Positions 1 to 8,133 of a stretch of DNA of 64,000 nucleotides are shown here, piece after piece. This DNA comes from CAXMST01 sp963793415. GTDB lineage: Bacteria; Actinomycetota; Thermoleophilia; Solirubrobacterales; 70-9. The stretch is taken from the NCBI GenBank assembly GCA_963793415.1, contig CAWCAC010000002.1:2046001-2110000 (forward strand). The letters are read 5' to 3'. The position numbers and the translations under genes are program-made. Numbering within the stretch: the stretch's first letter is position 1; every line of letters begins with the position of its first letter. Below the pieces are notes generated by a model. It did no database searches. It was not told the DNA's origin and saw only the letters and a list, made by a program, of their open reading frames with translations.

Positions 1-39
1 AAGAGCTACGAGACCGTGACGCCCGTGCGCCCCACGTGA
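1..39 (+). CDS. 3' end of an upstream gene (partial)
   Basis: The first 39 bases read in frame as KSYETVTPVRPT followed by TGA at 37-39. This looks like the C-terminal tail of a protein that begins before the window. Nothing can be said about its function. The 238 bases after it, up to the next start, contain no convincing gene. They do hold three copies of GGACGGCC (near 45, 66 and 135). Confidence 0.4.
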   Translation, partial: KSYETVTPVRPT

Positions 40-277
40 CAAAGGACGGCCCGGCCCCGCCTCAGGACGGCCTGCACCCCCTTCCACCTCACCCTCACTG
101 CAAATACCCGGCCTGGACCCTCGAATCCCACCCTCGGACGGCCACAACCGCCCACTTACCGCAATCCCCTCCCCGTCCAAGCCTCCCAGCCGCCTCCGGG
201 TTATGTATTCTGCTGGCGTCTCGTGAGGGTCGCGTGATCGTTCTCTGAGCGTCCGTGCCTGTGCGACAACCCCACCC

Positions 278-922
278 ATGCGTCCCAAGCGCCCCACAGC
301 GATCCTGCTCAGCGTGCTGGCCGCCGCCGCACTCGTGCTCGCGGCCTCTGCACTCGGCGCCGGCCGCACCCTGAGCCCGAACCCGGCCAACGACCCGGGC
401 CTGATCGGGGAGCGGATGGATCCGAACCGCTACGACGGGGCCGACGGCTGCGTCCGCAAGGACCCGAAGGGCATCAAGGCATTGATCAAGTTCATGAAGC
501 GGCATACGAAGAAGGGCGTGCCCTACGGGACGATCCGCTGCGACGGCGGCGTCCACGGCACCGGTCGTGCCCTCGACTGGGCGCTCGACGCGCGCAAGCG
601 ATCCCAGAAGCGGCTGGCGATGACCGTGATCAACACCTGGATGGCGAAGGACGACCGCGGCCGCAACAACGCCCTCGCGCGGCGTATGGGCGTGCAGCTG
701 ATCATCTACAACTGCCGCTGGTGGCAGGCCGGCGATCGCGGCTGGTCGCCCTACAGCGCCTGCTCCGGCAAGAACCCCGACCCCACCCAGGGTCACATCG
801 ATCACATCCACATCGAGCTGACGAAGCCGGCGGCAAAACTGAGGACGAGCTACTGGCAGAGCGACCTCGCGACCGGGGGCGGCGCCGGCGGCGGTGATGG
901 CGGCGGCGTCAGTCCTCGATGA
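278..922 (+). CDS. secreted LAS-type (ARB-07466-like) peptidase-domain protein
   Basis: 214 residues with an N-terminal signal peptide (basic MRPKRP, then a hydrophobic core to about residue 28). The mature part carries two metal-site signatures of the LAS fold (D-Ala-D-Ala carboxypeptidase-like): H93 with D100 in HGTGRALD, and D175-H176-I-H178 in HIDHIHIEL. This arrangement is typical of the C-terminal domain of actinobacterial ARB-07466-type exported proteins. A cell-wall peptidase role is inferred and the substrate is unknown. The last 15 residues are Gly-rich. The stop overlaps the start of the next gene by 4 bases (ATGA), so the two are probably co-translated. A decayed relative of its C-terminus lies near 18.1 kb on the other strand. 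Confidence 0.75.
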   Translation: MRPKRPTAILLSVLAAAALVLAASALGAGRTLSPNPANDPGLIGERMDPNRYDGADGCVRKDPKGIKALIKFMKRHTKKGVPYGTIRCDGGVHGTGRALDWALDARKRSQKRLAMTVINTWMAKDDRGRNNALARRMGVQLIIYNCRWWQAGDRGWSPYSACSGKNPDPTQGHIDHIHIELTKPAAKLRTSYWQSDLATGGGAGGGDGGGVSPR

Positions 923-1368
923 CGGACCCGACCCGCATCAATAAGGCTCTGCCGGCGCTGGCGCTCGTCGCGCTGCTGACGCTCCTGATCGGCGGCTGTG
1001 GCGGCGGCGGGCCGCGCGAGCCGAGCGCGGAGGAGCAGTCTGCGATCGAGGCGCGCTACGACGAGTACATCAAGGCCTACTCGGAGGGCGACGCGACCGC
1101 CGTCTGCGCGACCGTCTCTCCCGCGATCGTCGAGGAGATCGGCGGTGAGAAAGCCTGCGAGGCGGCCTACGAGCCAACGCTCGGCAAGGGCGGTGAGGAG
1201 CTCGCGCAGGCGCTCGCCGAGTCCGGATATGACCGGATCGAAGTCGCCGACGACGGGTCTGTCGCCCGCATGTATTTCCCCGAGGTGACCGTGCCGCTGC
1301 GGTTCGAGCCGGTCGACGGCGACTGGTACGTCGTCCCGCCTGATTCGATCAGCGGCGCCTCGGCCTAG
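919..1368 (+). CDS. lipoprotein, unknown function
   Basis: 149 residues. An N-terminal hydrophobic segment (about residues 10-26) ends in the lipobox LIGGC, followed by Gly residues and a charged linker, so this is very likely a membrane-anchored lipoprotein. The rest (EARYDEYIKAYSEGDATAVC...) resembles the small alpha+beta domain of NTF2/SnoaL-like lipoproteins that begins with a helix counting a cell's 'yet to be used' cavity, but the match is loose. Two Cys in the mature region (VCATV, KACEA) could form a disulfide. It overlaps the upstream secreted peptidase-like gene by 4 bases. Confidence 0.7.
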   Translation: MTDPTRINKALPALALVALLTLLIGGCGGGGPREPSAEEQSAIEARYDEYIKAYSEGDATAVCATVSPAIVEEIGGEKACEAAYEPTLGKGGEELAQALAESGYDRIEVADDGSVARMYFPEVTVPLRFEPVDGDWYVVPPDSISGASA

Positions 1369-1406
1369 ACATCGCACGACCGCGGCGCGGGCGCCGCGTC
1401 AATACG

Positions 1407-1880
1407 ATGGTCGCGATGGCCGAATCCGCTGGTCTGACGATCGCCAAGGTCTCGCAGCTCGACCTGTCCGAGTTGCTGCCGCTGATGCGGGCCTACTGTG
1501 ACTTCTACGGGGTCGACCCGCGCGACGACCGCCTGGTCAGCCTGAGCCGGTCGCTGATCGACGATCCCGGCGAGGGTGTGCAGCTGATCGCCCGCCAGGA
1601 AGACGGCAAGGCAGTCGGCTTCGCCACCGTCTTCTGGACCTGGCAGACGCTCGACGCGGGCCGGGTTGGCGTCATGAACGACCTCTACGTGGCCCCAGAT
1701 ATGCGCGGCGGCGGCGTCGGTCGCCGGCTGATCGAGGCCTGTCGCGCCGCCTGCCGCAAGCGCGGGGTCGGCAAGCTCGTCTGGGAGACCGCGCCGGACA
1801 ACACCACCGCCCAGCGCCTCTACGACTCGGTCGGGGCCGACTCGAGCACCTGGCTCGCCTACGAGATCGACGCCTGGTAG
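1407..1880 (+). CDS. GNAT-family N-acetyltransferase
   Basis: 157 residues, the normal size for a single GNAT domain. The acetyl-CoA pyrophosphate-binding segment is visible as VAPDMRGGGVGRRLIEAC (about residues 96-113; R/Q-x-x-G-x-G/A). It is preceded by the beta-4 strand VGVMNDLYV and followed by the C-terminal TAPDNTTAQRLYDSVGA strand-helix. It would transfer an acetyl group to an amine, but the substrate cannot be read from the sequence. ATG at 1416 (MAESAG) is an alternative start and neither has a clear ribosome-binding site. Confidence 0.8.
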   Translation: MVAMAESAGLTIAKVSQLDLSELLPLMRAYCDFYGVDPRDDRLVSLSRSLIDDPGEGVQLIARQEDGKAVGFATVFWTWQTLDAGRVGVMNDLYVAPDMRGGGVGRRLIEACRAACRKRGVGKLVWETAPDNTTAQRLYDSVGADSSTWLAYEIDAW

Positions 1881-1934
1881 CCCAGGGGACGCGGCGAGGC
1901 CGACTGGGCTTAGCCCGGATATCCTCGCCGTCCG

Positions 1935-3626
1935 ATGACTCGCCTCTCCTCATACCTGCTGCCCACGCTCAAGGACGCGCCCGCCGACGCCGAGGCGGTC
2001 AGCCACAAGCTGATGGTCCGGGCCGGACTGATCCGGCAGGTCGGGACCGGGGTCTGGTCCTATCTTCCCGCCGGCGTGCGTGTCCTGCGCAAGATCGAGA
2101 CGATCATCCGCGAGGAGATGGAGGCGATCGGCGCGCAGGAGCTGCTGCTGCCGGTGATCCAGCCGGCCGAGCTCTGGCGGCGAACGGACCGCTACGACAT
2201 CGACGAGCTGTTCAAGCTCGAGGACCGCAAGGGATCAGACCTCGTGCTGGCGATGACGAACGAGGAAGCGATCACCTTCCACGTTGCCAACGAGATCCGG
2301 TCCTATCGCGAGCTGCCCCAGATTTTCTTCCAGATCCAGACGAAGGAGCGCGACGAGCCGCGCCCGCGAGCGGGCGTCTTGCGCACGCGCGAGTTCTCGA
2401 TGAAGGACGCCTACTCGTTCGACTGCGACGAGACCGGCCTCGACGAGAGCTACGAGAAGCATCGCGTCGCCTACGCGCGGATCTACGATCGCTGCGGCCT
2501 GCGCTGGTACGAGGTCGCCTCCGACGTCGGCATGATGGGTGGCACCGCCGCGCACGAGTACATGGCACCCTGCGAAGCCGGGGAGGACGCCGTCGCGCTC
2601 GCTGCGGGCTATGCGGCCAACATCGAGGTCGCCAGCGCCGACCCGCAGCCGGTCGAGCTGCCGCCGGCGCTTGATGCGCCGCGCGAGGCGCCGACACCGG
2701 GCGCCGTGACCGTCACCGAGGTCTCGGAGGCGCTTGGCGTTCCCGCCGGGGCCCTGATCAAGGCGATGCCGGTCGTCGTCGACGACGACCGCGGTCTCGT
2801 CATGGTCCTGATCCGCGGTGACCACCGGCTCAACGAGGTCAAGCTCACCAACCATCTCGGCGCCGCTTTCAGGCCGGCTCAGGAGGACGAGATCGCCGCG
2901 GCGATCGGCCCGGTCGGCTTTATCGGCCCGGTCGGCGCCGACCTGCCTGTGATCAAGGACGCGGCGATCTCCGGCTCCGGCCTGGTCTGCGGCGCCAACG
3001 TCGCCGACGCGCATCTGATCGGCGTCGAGCCGGGGCGCGACTTCGACTTCGAGGAGGCCGACGTCCGCATGGTCGAGATCGGCGACACGAGCCCGGCGGG
3101 CGACCCGATCGCGATCGAGCCCGCGATCGAGGTCGGCAACATCTTCAAGCTCGGCACTCGCTACTCGAAGCCGCTCGGCGCGACCTACCTGGACCCCGAC
3201 GGGGCCGAGCAGCAGATCGTGATGGGGTCATACGGAATCGGGCCCGCGCGGATCGCTGCTGCCGCGATCGAGCAAGGCGCGGACGAGAAGGGGATCGTCT
3301 GGCCGCGGGCGATCGCCCCGTGGGAGGTGCACGTGATCGGACTTTCCAAGGGCGGCGACGAGGTCGCGGAGGCCGCCTCGCGGCTATATGGGGAGCTTCG
3401 CGAGGCGGGCATCGACGCCCTGCTCGACGACCGCGCCAACGCCGGCACCGGCGAGAAGCTGACCGACGCCGAGCTGATCGGCTGCCCGCTGCGCCTCGTG
3501 ATCGGTCGCCGCGGGCTCGAGGAGGGAATCGCCGAGGCGCAGATCCGCGCGAACGGCAGCGACGAACGGATTCCCCTCGAGAAGGCGGCGGCGCGGGTCT
3601 CCGAGATCCTCGCGGGGCTGAGGTAG
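1935..3626 (+). CDS. proS: prolyl-tRNA synthetase
   Basis: 563 residues, the length of the bacterial-type ProRS. It shows class II synthetase motif 1 near the N-terminus (KLMVRAGLIRQVGTGVWSYLPAG), motif 2 in QTKERDEPRPRAGVLRTREF (about 135-155) and motif 3 near QIVMGSYGIGPARI (about 430). Between motifs 2 and 3 lies the INS editing domain (about 230-390) with the conserved GDHRLNEVKL segment, which deacylates Ala-tRNA(Pro). The C-terminal anticodon-binding domain begins near WEVHVIGL. The protein charges tRNA(Pro) in the cytoplasm. The following phosphatidyltransferase starts only 6 bases downstream. Confidence 0.95.
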   Translation: MTRLSSYLLPTLKDAPADAEAVSHKLMVRAGLIRQVGTGVWSYLPAGVRVLRKIETIIREEMEAIGAQELLLPVIQPAELWRRTDRYDIDELFKLEDRKGSDLVLAMTNEEAITFHVANEIRSYRELPQIFFQIQTKERDEPRPRAGVLRTREFSMKDAYSFDCDETGLDESYEKHRVAYARIYDRCGLRWYEVASDVGMMGGTAAHEYMAPCEAGEDAVALAAGYAANIEVASADPQPVELPPALDAPREAPTPGAVTVTEVSEALGVPAGALIKAMPVVVDDDRGLVMVLIRGDHRLNEVKLTNHLGAAFRPAQEDEIAAAIGPVGFIGPVGADLPVIKDAAISGSGLVCGANVADAHLIGVEPGRDFDFEEADVRMVEIGDTSPAGDPIAIEPAIEVGNIFKLGTRYSKPLGATYLDPDGAEQQIVMGSYGIGPARIAAAAIEQGADEKGIVWPRAIAPWEVHVIGLSKGGDEVAEAASRLYGELREAGIDALLDDRANAGTGEKLTDAELIGCPLRLVIGRRGLEEGIAEAQIRANGSDERIPLEKAAARVSEILAGLR

Positions 3627-3632
3627 GCCCGC

Positions 3633-4307
3633 TTGGCCGAGCCGGAGCCTCGTAAGCGCCTGACCCGGAAGCGTCTGTTCGGGCTCGACCGCTCGGGCCC
3701 CGAGCCCGTCCAGACCCGGGCCGGGCAGCCGCTGAGGCCGTTCACGCTGCCGAACCTGATCGGCTACATCCGCCTCCTCGGGATCCCGGTCTATCTGGTT
3801 ATCGCCTTCAACTCCGGCGACGGGCGCGACGCGGCCGCGGCGATCCTCTTCTTCGCGATCGCCTTCGGAGACCTCGTCGACGGCTTCGTCGCCCGGGCGA
3901 CGGGCCAGTACAGCCGCATGGGGGCGCTGCTCGACCCGGTCGTCGATCGGCTCACGATCCTCGCCGGCGTCGTCGTCTGCTGGCACTTCGAGCTGCTTCC
4001 GCACTGGTCGCTGATCCTGCTTGCCGTGCGCGAGGTGGCGACGCTGATCCTCGCCCAGATCGGCCTCCGCAAGGGAGCCGACCTGGAGATCACCTGGGTC
4101 GGCCGCGTCGCCGTCTTCCTGATCATGGGCGGGATCTTCTGGTCGCAGGTGGTCGACTGGGAGATCATCCGGATCGGTTTCTCCGCCGGCGTCCTCGTCT
4201 CGATCGCCGCGACCGTTCTCTACGCGAGGGCAGCGCGCGATGCGATTGCGGCCCGCTCTGCGCCTGCCGGCGACGAGGGCCCGACCGCAGCGCCGCCCCC
4301 ACCCTGA
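3633..4307 (+). CDS. CDP-alcohol phosphatidyltransferase (PgsA-like)
   Basis: 224 residues. An N-terminal cytoplasmic segment of about 40 residues is followed by a membrane domain with the full CDP-alcohol phosphotransferase signature: D-x2-DG-x2-AR-x8-G-x3-D-x3-D within DLVDGFVARATG and MGALLDPVVD (about residues 78-105). It transfers a phosphatidyl group from CDP-diacylglycerol to an alcohol; glycerol-3-phosphate is most likely by similarity to PgsA, but inositol phosphate cannot be excluded. The start is TTG, 6 bases after proS. A pgsA-type gene upstream of garA-merR genes is also found in mycobacteria (pgsA2 region), so the neighbourhood is conserved. Confidence 0.85.
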   Translation: MAEPEPRKRLTRKRLFGLDRSGPEPVQTRAGQPLRPFTLPNLIGYIRLLGIPVYLVIAFNSGDGRDAAAAILFFAIAFGDLVDGFVARATGQYSRMGALLDPVVDRLTILAGVVVCWHFELLPHWSLILLAVREVATLILAQIGLRKGADLEITWVGRVAVFLIMGGIFWSQVVDWEIIRIGFSAGVLVSIAATVLYARAARDAIAARSAPAGDEGPTAAPPPP

Positions 4308-4336
4308 GCGTCGCCGATGCAGGCGCAGTGCCAACC

Positions 4337-4383
4337 TTCAACCCCTCGTTGAACCTTTTTCCCCGGTCCATATAATCGGCAGC
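4337..4383 (+). promoter_or_regulatory. sigma-A-type promoter with palindrome over the -35
   Basis: TTGAAC (4349-4354), a 16-base spacer and a perfect TATAAT (4371-4376) form a strong housekeeping promoter. It should start transcription near 4383, about 48 bases before the RsiG-like gene. The inverted repeat TTCAAC-CCCTC-GTTGAA (4337-4353) overlaps the -35 box and could be an operator. Because it is followed by CCTTTTT it could also act as a weak terminator for the upstream genes. Seen directly in the sequence; function inferred. Confidence 0.65.
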
Positions 4384-4430
4384 CACCACCCGAAGCCCGT
4401 CCGGGGGGACGCGGAGGAAGCAGGACCCAG

Positions 4431-4691
4431 ATGGATGAGACCTTTCCCGACATCGGCGCGATGACAGACGAGGAGCTGAAGGCGCTGATCGACGAGTACA
4501 CGAAGGAGGAGCGCGACGTCTCCTACCGGCGCCGGATCCTGCACGGGAAGATCGACATCCTCCGAGCCGAGCTCGTCAACCGCCTCCGCGTCAGCCGCGA
4601 GTCCGGCGACGCGCTGATCAGCGGCGCCGACGTCGAGAAGCTCAGCGACATCCTCGCCGGCCGCGTCACCGGGGAGGGCCAGGCCCTCTAG
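4431..4691 (+). CDS. RsiG-like small protein with single c-di-GMP motif
   Basis: 86 residues, predicted to be two antiparallel helices. Residues 27-42 fit the c-di-GMP-binding motif of the actinobacterial anti-sigma factor RsiG, E(X)3S(X)2R(X)3Q(X)3D: E27, S31, R34, H38 and D42, with His in place of Gln. Streptomyces RsiG has two such motifs in one chain; the Rubrobacter form has a single motif and works as a homodimer. This protein would match the single-motif form. The expected role is to bind a WhiG-type sigma factor together with c-di-GMP. No such sigma gene is in this window, so the partner is unknown. It heads an operon with the FHA and MerR genes (21 and 1 base gaps). Confidence 0.7.
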   Translation: MDETFPDIGAMTDEELKALIDEYTKEERDVSYRRRILHGKIDILRAELVNRLRVSRESGDALISGADVEKLSDILAGRVTGEGQAL

Positions 4692-4712
4692 GGCCGGGGC
4701 CGGGGGCTGGAT

Positions 4713-5183
4713 ATGGCGCTGCACTGCCACGAATGCGGTTTCGTCAACGCCGAGGGCGCGAACTACTGCCAGAAGTGCGGCGCCTATCTGGCGCGGCCCG
4801 AAGGCAAGGACGAGCCGACGACGCTGACCTACAAGATCGACGAGACCGGCGACTTCGAGCGCATCGACATCGAGGAGATGGTCGAGAAGGAGGGCGCCGC
4901 TCTCGTGATCCGCGCCGGCGGCGGCCGCTCGGGTGAGAGCTTCGCCGTCGACAGCGATCGGATGAGCATCGGCCGCACGCCGGACGCACCGATCTTCCTC
5001 GACGACGTCACCGTCTCCCGCAACCACGCGCTGCTCGTGCGGCGGCGCGAGGGTCTCTACATCGACGACCTCGGCTCTCTCAACGGCACCTACGTGAACC
5101 GCAAGCGAATCGAGTCGCACCTGCTCGCCGACGGCGACGAGATCCAGATCGGCAAGTTCCGCCTCAGCTACCTGGAGCGCTGA
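4713..5183 (+). CDS. GarA/OdhI-like FHA protein with N-terminal zinc ribbon
   Basis: 156 residues. Residues 5-22 form a zinc-ribbon knuckle pair (C5-x2-C8, C19-x2-C22). Residues 34-40 (EPTTLTY) contain a T36-T37 pair where mycobacterial GarA and corynebacterial OdhI have the ETTSVFR phospho-switch. The C-terminal FHA domain (about 70-152) is very close to GarA, with GRTPDAPIFLDD, VTVSRNH, DLGSLNGTYVN and QIGKFRL. GarA/OdhI is phosphorylated by PknB/PknG kinases and then inhibits 2-oxoglutarate dehydrogenase or switches glutamate enzymes; this role is inferred. The zinc ribbon is not part of GarA. It lies directly before the MerR gene, as garA/odhI does in mycobacteria and corynebacteria. Confidence 0.85.
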   Translation: MALHCHECGFVNAEGANYCQKCGAYLARPEGKDEPTTLTYKIDETGDFERIDIEEMVEKEGAALVIRAGGGRSGESFAVDSDRMSIGRTPDAPIFLDDVTVSRNHALLVRRREGLYIDDLGSLNGTYVNRKRIESHLLADGDEIQIGKFRLSYLER

Positions 5184-5184
5184 G

Positions 5185-5961
5185 ATGGCGGCCGTCGAGC
5201 ACCAGACGCCCGCGTCCCCGGCCTCGGCCGGGTCACCCGGTCCAGCCGGTCGTTCCCCGAACGGGGACTCGCGCCCGCGCAAGGCGCTGACGATCGGAGC
5301 GGTCTGCAAGATCCTGCGACAGGAGTTCGACGACATCTCGATCTCCAAGATCCGCTATCTCGAAGACCAGAAGCTGCTCTCGCCGCGTCGCACTCGCGGC
5401 GGCTATCGCCTCTACAGCCAGGCCGACGTCGAGCAACTGCGCGCGATCCTCCGCATGCAGCGGGACGAGTTCCTGCCGCTCAAGGTGATCCGCCAGGAGC
5501 TCGCCGCCGGCAAGATCGGCGGCGCCCGCTCGGCCCAGGCCCAGGGCGCCTCGCAGCGCCGCGCGCTGGCGATCGAGGAACCGGGCGAGGTGATCACCCA
5601 GGACGAGTTGATCGAGCAGACGGGCGCGACCGCCGACCTGATCCGCGAGCTCGAGGAGTTCGGGATCGTGCAGCCGCATCAGGAGCACGGCGAAACGCTC
5701 TTCAACGAGACTGACCTGGAGATCGTCCGCGCCGCCACGGAGCTCTCGCGATTCGGGGTCCACGGCCGCAACCTCCGCGTCTTCCGCTCAGCCGCCGAGC
5801 GCGAGGCGGCACTGATCGAGCAGATCCTCGGCCCGTCGCTGCGCTCCCGCAGCCAGGCCCGTCGCGAGGAGGCCGTGGAGAGCCTCGAGGGCCTGGCAGC
5901 GACGTGCACCCAGCTCAAGCACCTGCTTCTCGTCAGGGACCTGCGCAGGCTGCGCTCCTGA
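5185..5961 (+). CDS. ftsR: MerR-family regulator, FtsR-like
   Basis: 258 residues. After a disordered Pro/Ser-rich start (about 1-30), the MerR winged HTH (about 33-103) reads IGAVCKILRQEFDDISISKI, then RYLEDQKLLSPRRTRGGYR and FLPLKVIRQEL. These are the signatures of the actinobacterial FtsR group (the MerR gene next to garA/odhI), which activates ftsZ in Corynebacterium. The C-terminal part holds a second winged-helix-like segment (TQDELIEQTGATADLIRELEEFGIV, about 135-160) and a helical effector region. It begins one base after the FHA stop, so the two are translationally coupled. The function by homology is transcription control of division genes. Confidence 0.75.
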   Translation: MAAVEHQTPASPASAGSPGPAGRSPNGDSRPRKALTIGAVCKILRQEFDDISISKIRYLEDQKLLSPRRTRGGYRLYSQADVEQLRAILRMQRDEFLPLKVIRQELAAGKIGGARSAQAQGASQRRALAIEEPGEVITQDELIEQTGATADLIRELEEFGIVQPHQEHGETLFNETDLEIVRAATELSRFGVHGRNLRVFRSAAEREAALIEQILGPSLRSRSQARREEAVESLEGLAATCTQLKHLLLVRDLRRLRS

Positions 5962-5989
5962 GGACCTTAGGGTCCGCGCCTGATCGCCG

Positions 5990-6484
5990 ATGTCGACCGT
6001 GGTCCGATCGAGATCGCTCGCCGTCGAGCCGGAGCGGGCCTGGCGCTTGATCGCCGACCCTCACAACCTGCCGCGCTGGTGGCCGGAGACCGTCCGGGTC
6101 GAGTCGGTCGAGGGCGCCCCCGGTGCCCGTCGCAGCCGCTTCACGCAGGTCTTCGAGACGAGCAAGGGGAGGCCGGTCCGCGCTGACTACCGAATCACCG
6201 AGTCGACTGCGCGCGAGCGGCTCGTCTGGGAGCAGCAGATCGACGGGACCCCGTTCGAGAAGTTCCTGCGCGCGGCGGTGCTCGAGTTCCGGATCGCAGG
6301 CGACGGCGCGATCGGCAGCCGGATCACGCTCGAAGCGAGGCGGGCTCTACGGGGGATGTCGAGGCTCGGGGCCCCGATGATGCGCGGGGCGACGAAGCGC
6401 TCGCTCGAATCGGCTCTCGACGGGATCGAGAACGCGCTGCTCGGCGAGACCGGATCGGGACCGAGGCCGGAGGCCGGCGCCTGA
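5990..6484 (+). CDS. SRPBCC (START-like) family protein
   Basis: 164 residues, single domain. It starts STVVRSRSLAVEPERAWRLIADPHNLPRWWPET, the first strand, helix and loop of the polyketide-cyclase/SRPBCC hydrophobic-pocket fold. RLVWEQQIDGTPFEKFL and ITLEARRALRG follow, and a long C-terminal helix (MRGATKRSLESALDGIENAL) closes the cavity. It probably binds a hydrophobic ligand that cannot be named. Its stop overlaps the start of the AGPS-like flavoenzyme (TGATG), suggesting a lipid-related role, which is inferred only. Confidence 0.75.
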   Translation: MSTVVRSRSLAVEPERAWRLIADPHNLPRWWPETVRVESVEGAPGARRSRFTQVFETSKGRPVRADYRITESTARERLVWEQQIDGTPFEKFLRAAVLEFRIAGDGAIGSRITLEARRALRGMSRLGAPMMRGATKRSLESALDGIENALLGETGSGPRPEAGA

Positions 6485-8121
6485 TGCCCGCCGGCGATCT
6501 GCGCCGCGACAGCGCCTGGTGGGGCTGGGGGAGAGCCATCGACCGGCCGACGCTGAGCGACCCGGCCAAGGTGATGGTCCGCGACGAGCTCGGCGCGACC
6601 GAGCCCGCTCCTGCGGTCGACCTTGCCGACGTCTCCCTTCCGGTCGCCGAGCAGCTGCCGGGCCGGATCGTCGCAGCCGCCGGCGGCGATCAGTGCCTCA
6701 CCGCCGAGGCCGAGGATCGGATTCGCCACGCTGCCGGCAAGAGCTATCCGGACCTGTTCCGAGTCCGAACCGGTGCCCTCGAGCGGGCGCCGGACGCCGT
6801 GCTGGTGCCGGCCGATGCGAATGCCGTCGGCGCCGTCCTCGAGGCCTGCGCCCGCGAGCACGTCGCCGTCGTCCCGTTCGGCGGCGGCACCAGCGTCGTC
6901 GGGGGCGTCGAGCCGCTCAGCGGCGGCCTCGACAGGCTCGTATCGCTCGACCTGACGGCGATGCGCGAGGTCCGCATCGACGCGCGCTCGCAGACGGCGA
7001 CGCTCGGGCCCGGCCTGCGCGGCCCGGAGGCCGAGGCCGCCCTGAACGCGGCCGGCTACACGCTCGGTCACTTCCCGCAGTCGTTTCCCTACGCGACGAT
7101 CGGCGGCTTCGCGGCGACGCGCTCCGCCGGACAGGCATCGAGCGGCTACGGCCGCTTCGACGAGCTCGTCACGTCCGTGACGATGCAGACGCCGCGAGGG
7201 GAGATCACGACGCTGCAGACGCCGCACACAGCCGCTGGGCCGGCCCTGCGCGAGCTGATCGTCGGATCGGAGGGGACGCTCGGCGTGATCACCGACGTCA
7301 CCGTCCGGATCCGGCCCCTTCCGGCCGAGCGGCGCTACGAGGGCTGGTTCGCAGAGAGCTTCGAGGCCGGGATCGAGATCGCTCGCTCGCTCGCTCAGGG
7401 TGGCGTCCTGCCGGACGTCTTCCGTCTCTCCGATCGCGACGAGACCCGCGTCTCGCTGGCGATGTCGGGGCTCGAGGGGCTCAAGAAGGGCGCGCTCGAC
7501 GGCTACCTGAAGCTGCGCGGGCGCGGTCAGGGCTGCATGGTGATCGCGGGATGGGAGGGGGAACGCGAATCGGTCGCGCGGCGGCGCGAGCTCTCGGCCG
7601 CGGCCCTACGCCGCGGCGGCGCCGTCCCACTCGGCCGCTCGCCCGGCAGCGCCTGGGAGCACGGGCGCTACGAGGGCCCTTACCTGCGCGACCTGCTGAT
7701 GGACGAGGGTGTCATGGTCGAGACGCTCGAAACCTCCCACACATACGCCCGGATCGGCGAGCTCTATGAGGGCGTGCGGGCGGCCCTCGCAGACGCGATG
7801 GCCGCGGAGGGACACCCCGGAATCGTCATGTGCCACGTCTCGCACGTCTATCGCGACGGCGCCTCGCTGTACTTCACGTTCCTCTCCGGCCGTCGGGTCG
7901 GCGCCGAGATCGAGCAGTGGCATACGGTCAAGTCGCGCGCTTGTGAGGCGATCGTCGCCGCCGGCGGCACGATCACTCATCACCACGCCGTCGGCACCGA
8001 CCACGCTCCCTATATGGAGGCTGAAATCGGCTCGCTCGGACTCGAGGCGCTGCGAGCCGTCAAGGAACGCCTCGATCCAGCCGGAATCATGAACCCAGGA
8101 AAGCTGATCGACGTCCTCTGA
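6484..8121 (+). CDS. FAD-linked oxidase, alkyldihydroxyacetonephosphate synthase-like
   Basis: 545 residues. The N-terminus WWGWG...TLSDPAKVMVRDELG is typical of bacterial AGPS-like enzymes. An FAD-binding PCMH domain follows (about 95-280) with PFGGGTSVVGGVEP and GSEGTLGVITDVTVRIRPLP, then the C-terminal cap domain with the His-rich catalytic loop GGTITHHHAVGTDHAPYM and the closing LDPAGIMNPGKLI. Eukaryotic AGPS makes the ether bond of alkyl-DHAP. Bacterial members share the fold, but their substrates are mostly untested, so ether-lipid synthesis is an inference. The TGATG overlap couples it to the SRPBCC gene. Confidence 0.85.
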   Translation: MPAGDLRRDSAWWGWGRAIDRPTLSDPAKVMVRDELGATEPAPAVDLADVSLPVAEQLPGRIVAAAGGDQCLTAEAEDRIRHAAGKSYPDLFRVRTGALERAPDAVLVPADANAVGAVLEACAREHVAVVPFGGGTSVVGGVEPLSGGLDRLVSLDLTAMREVRIDARSQTATLGPGLRGPEAEAALNAAGYTLGHFPQSFPYATIGGFAATRSAGQASSGYGRFDELVTSVTMQTPRGEITTLQTPHTAAGPALRELIVGSEGTLGVITDVTVRIRPLPAERRYEGWFAESFEAGIEIARSLAQGGVLPDVFRLSDRDETRVSLAMSGLEGLKKGALDGYLKLRGRGQGCMVIAGWEGERESVARRRELSAAALRRGGAVPLGRSPGSAWEHGRYEGPYLRDLLMDEGVMVETLETSHTYARIGELYEGVRAALADAMAAEGHPGIVMCHVSHVYRDGASLYFTFLSGRRVGAEIEQWHTVKSRACEAIVAAGGTITHHHAVGTDHAPYMEAEIGSLGLEALRAVKERLDPAGIMNPGKLIDVL

Positions 8122-8133
8122 CGTCTCTGTGCG

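Noticed and set aside
36..248. 70-residue open frame at the start of the window
   Set aside because: Pro/Ser-rich with no ribosome-binding site and no family signature. The region is more likely the leader of the secreted protein gene.
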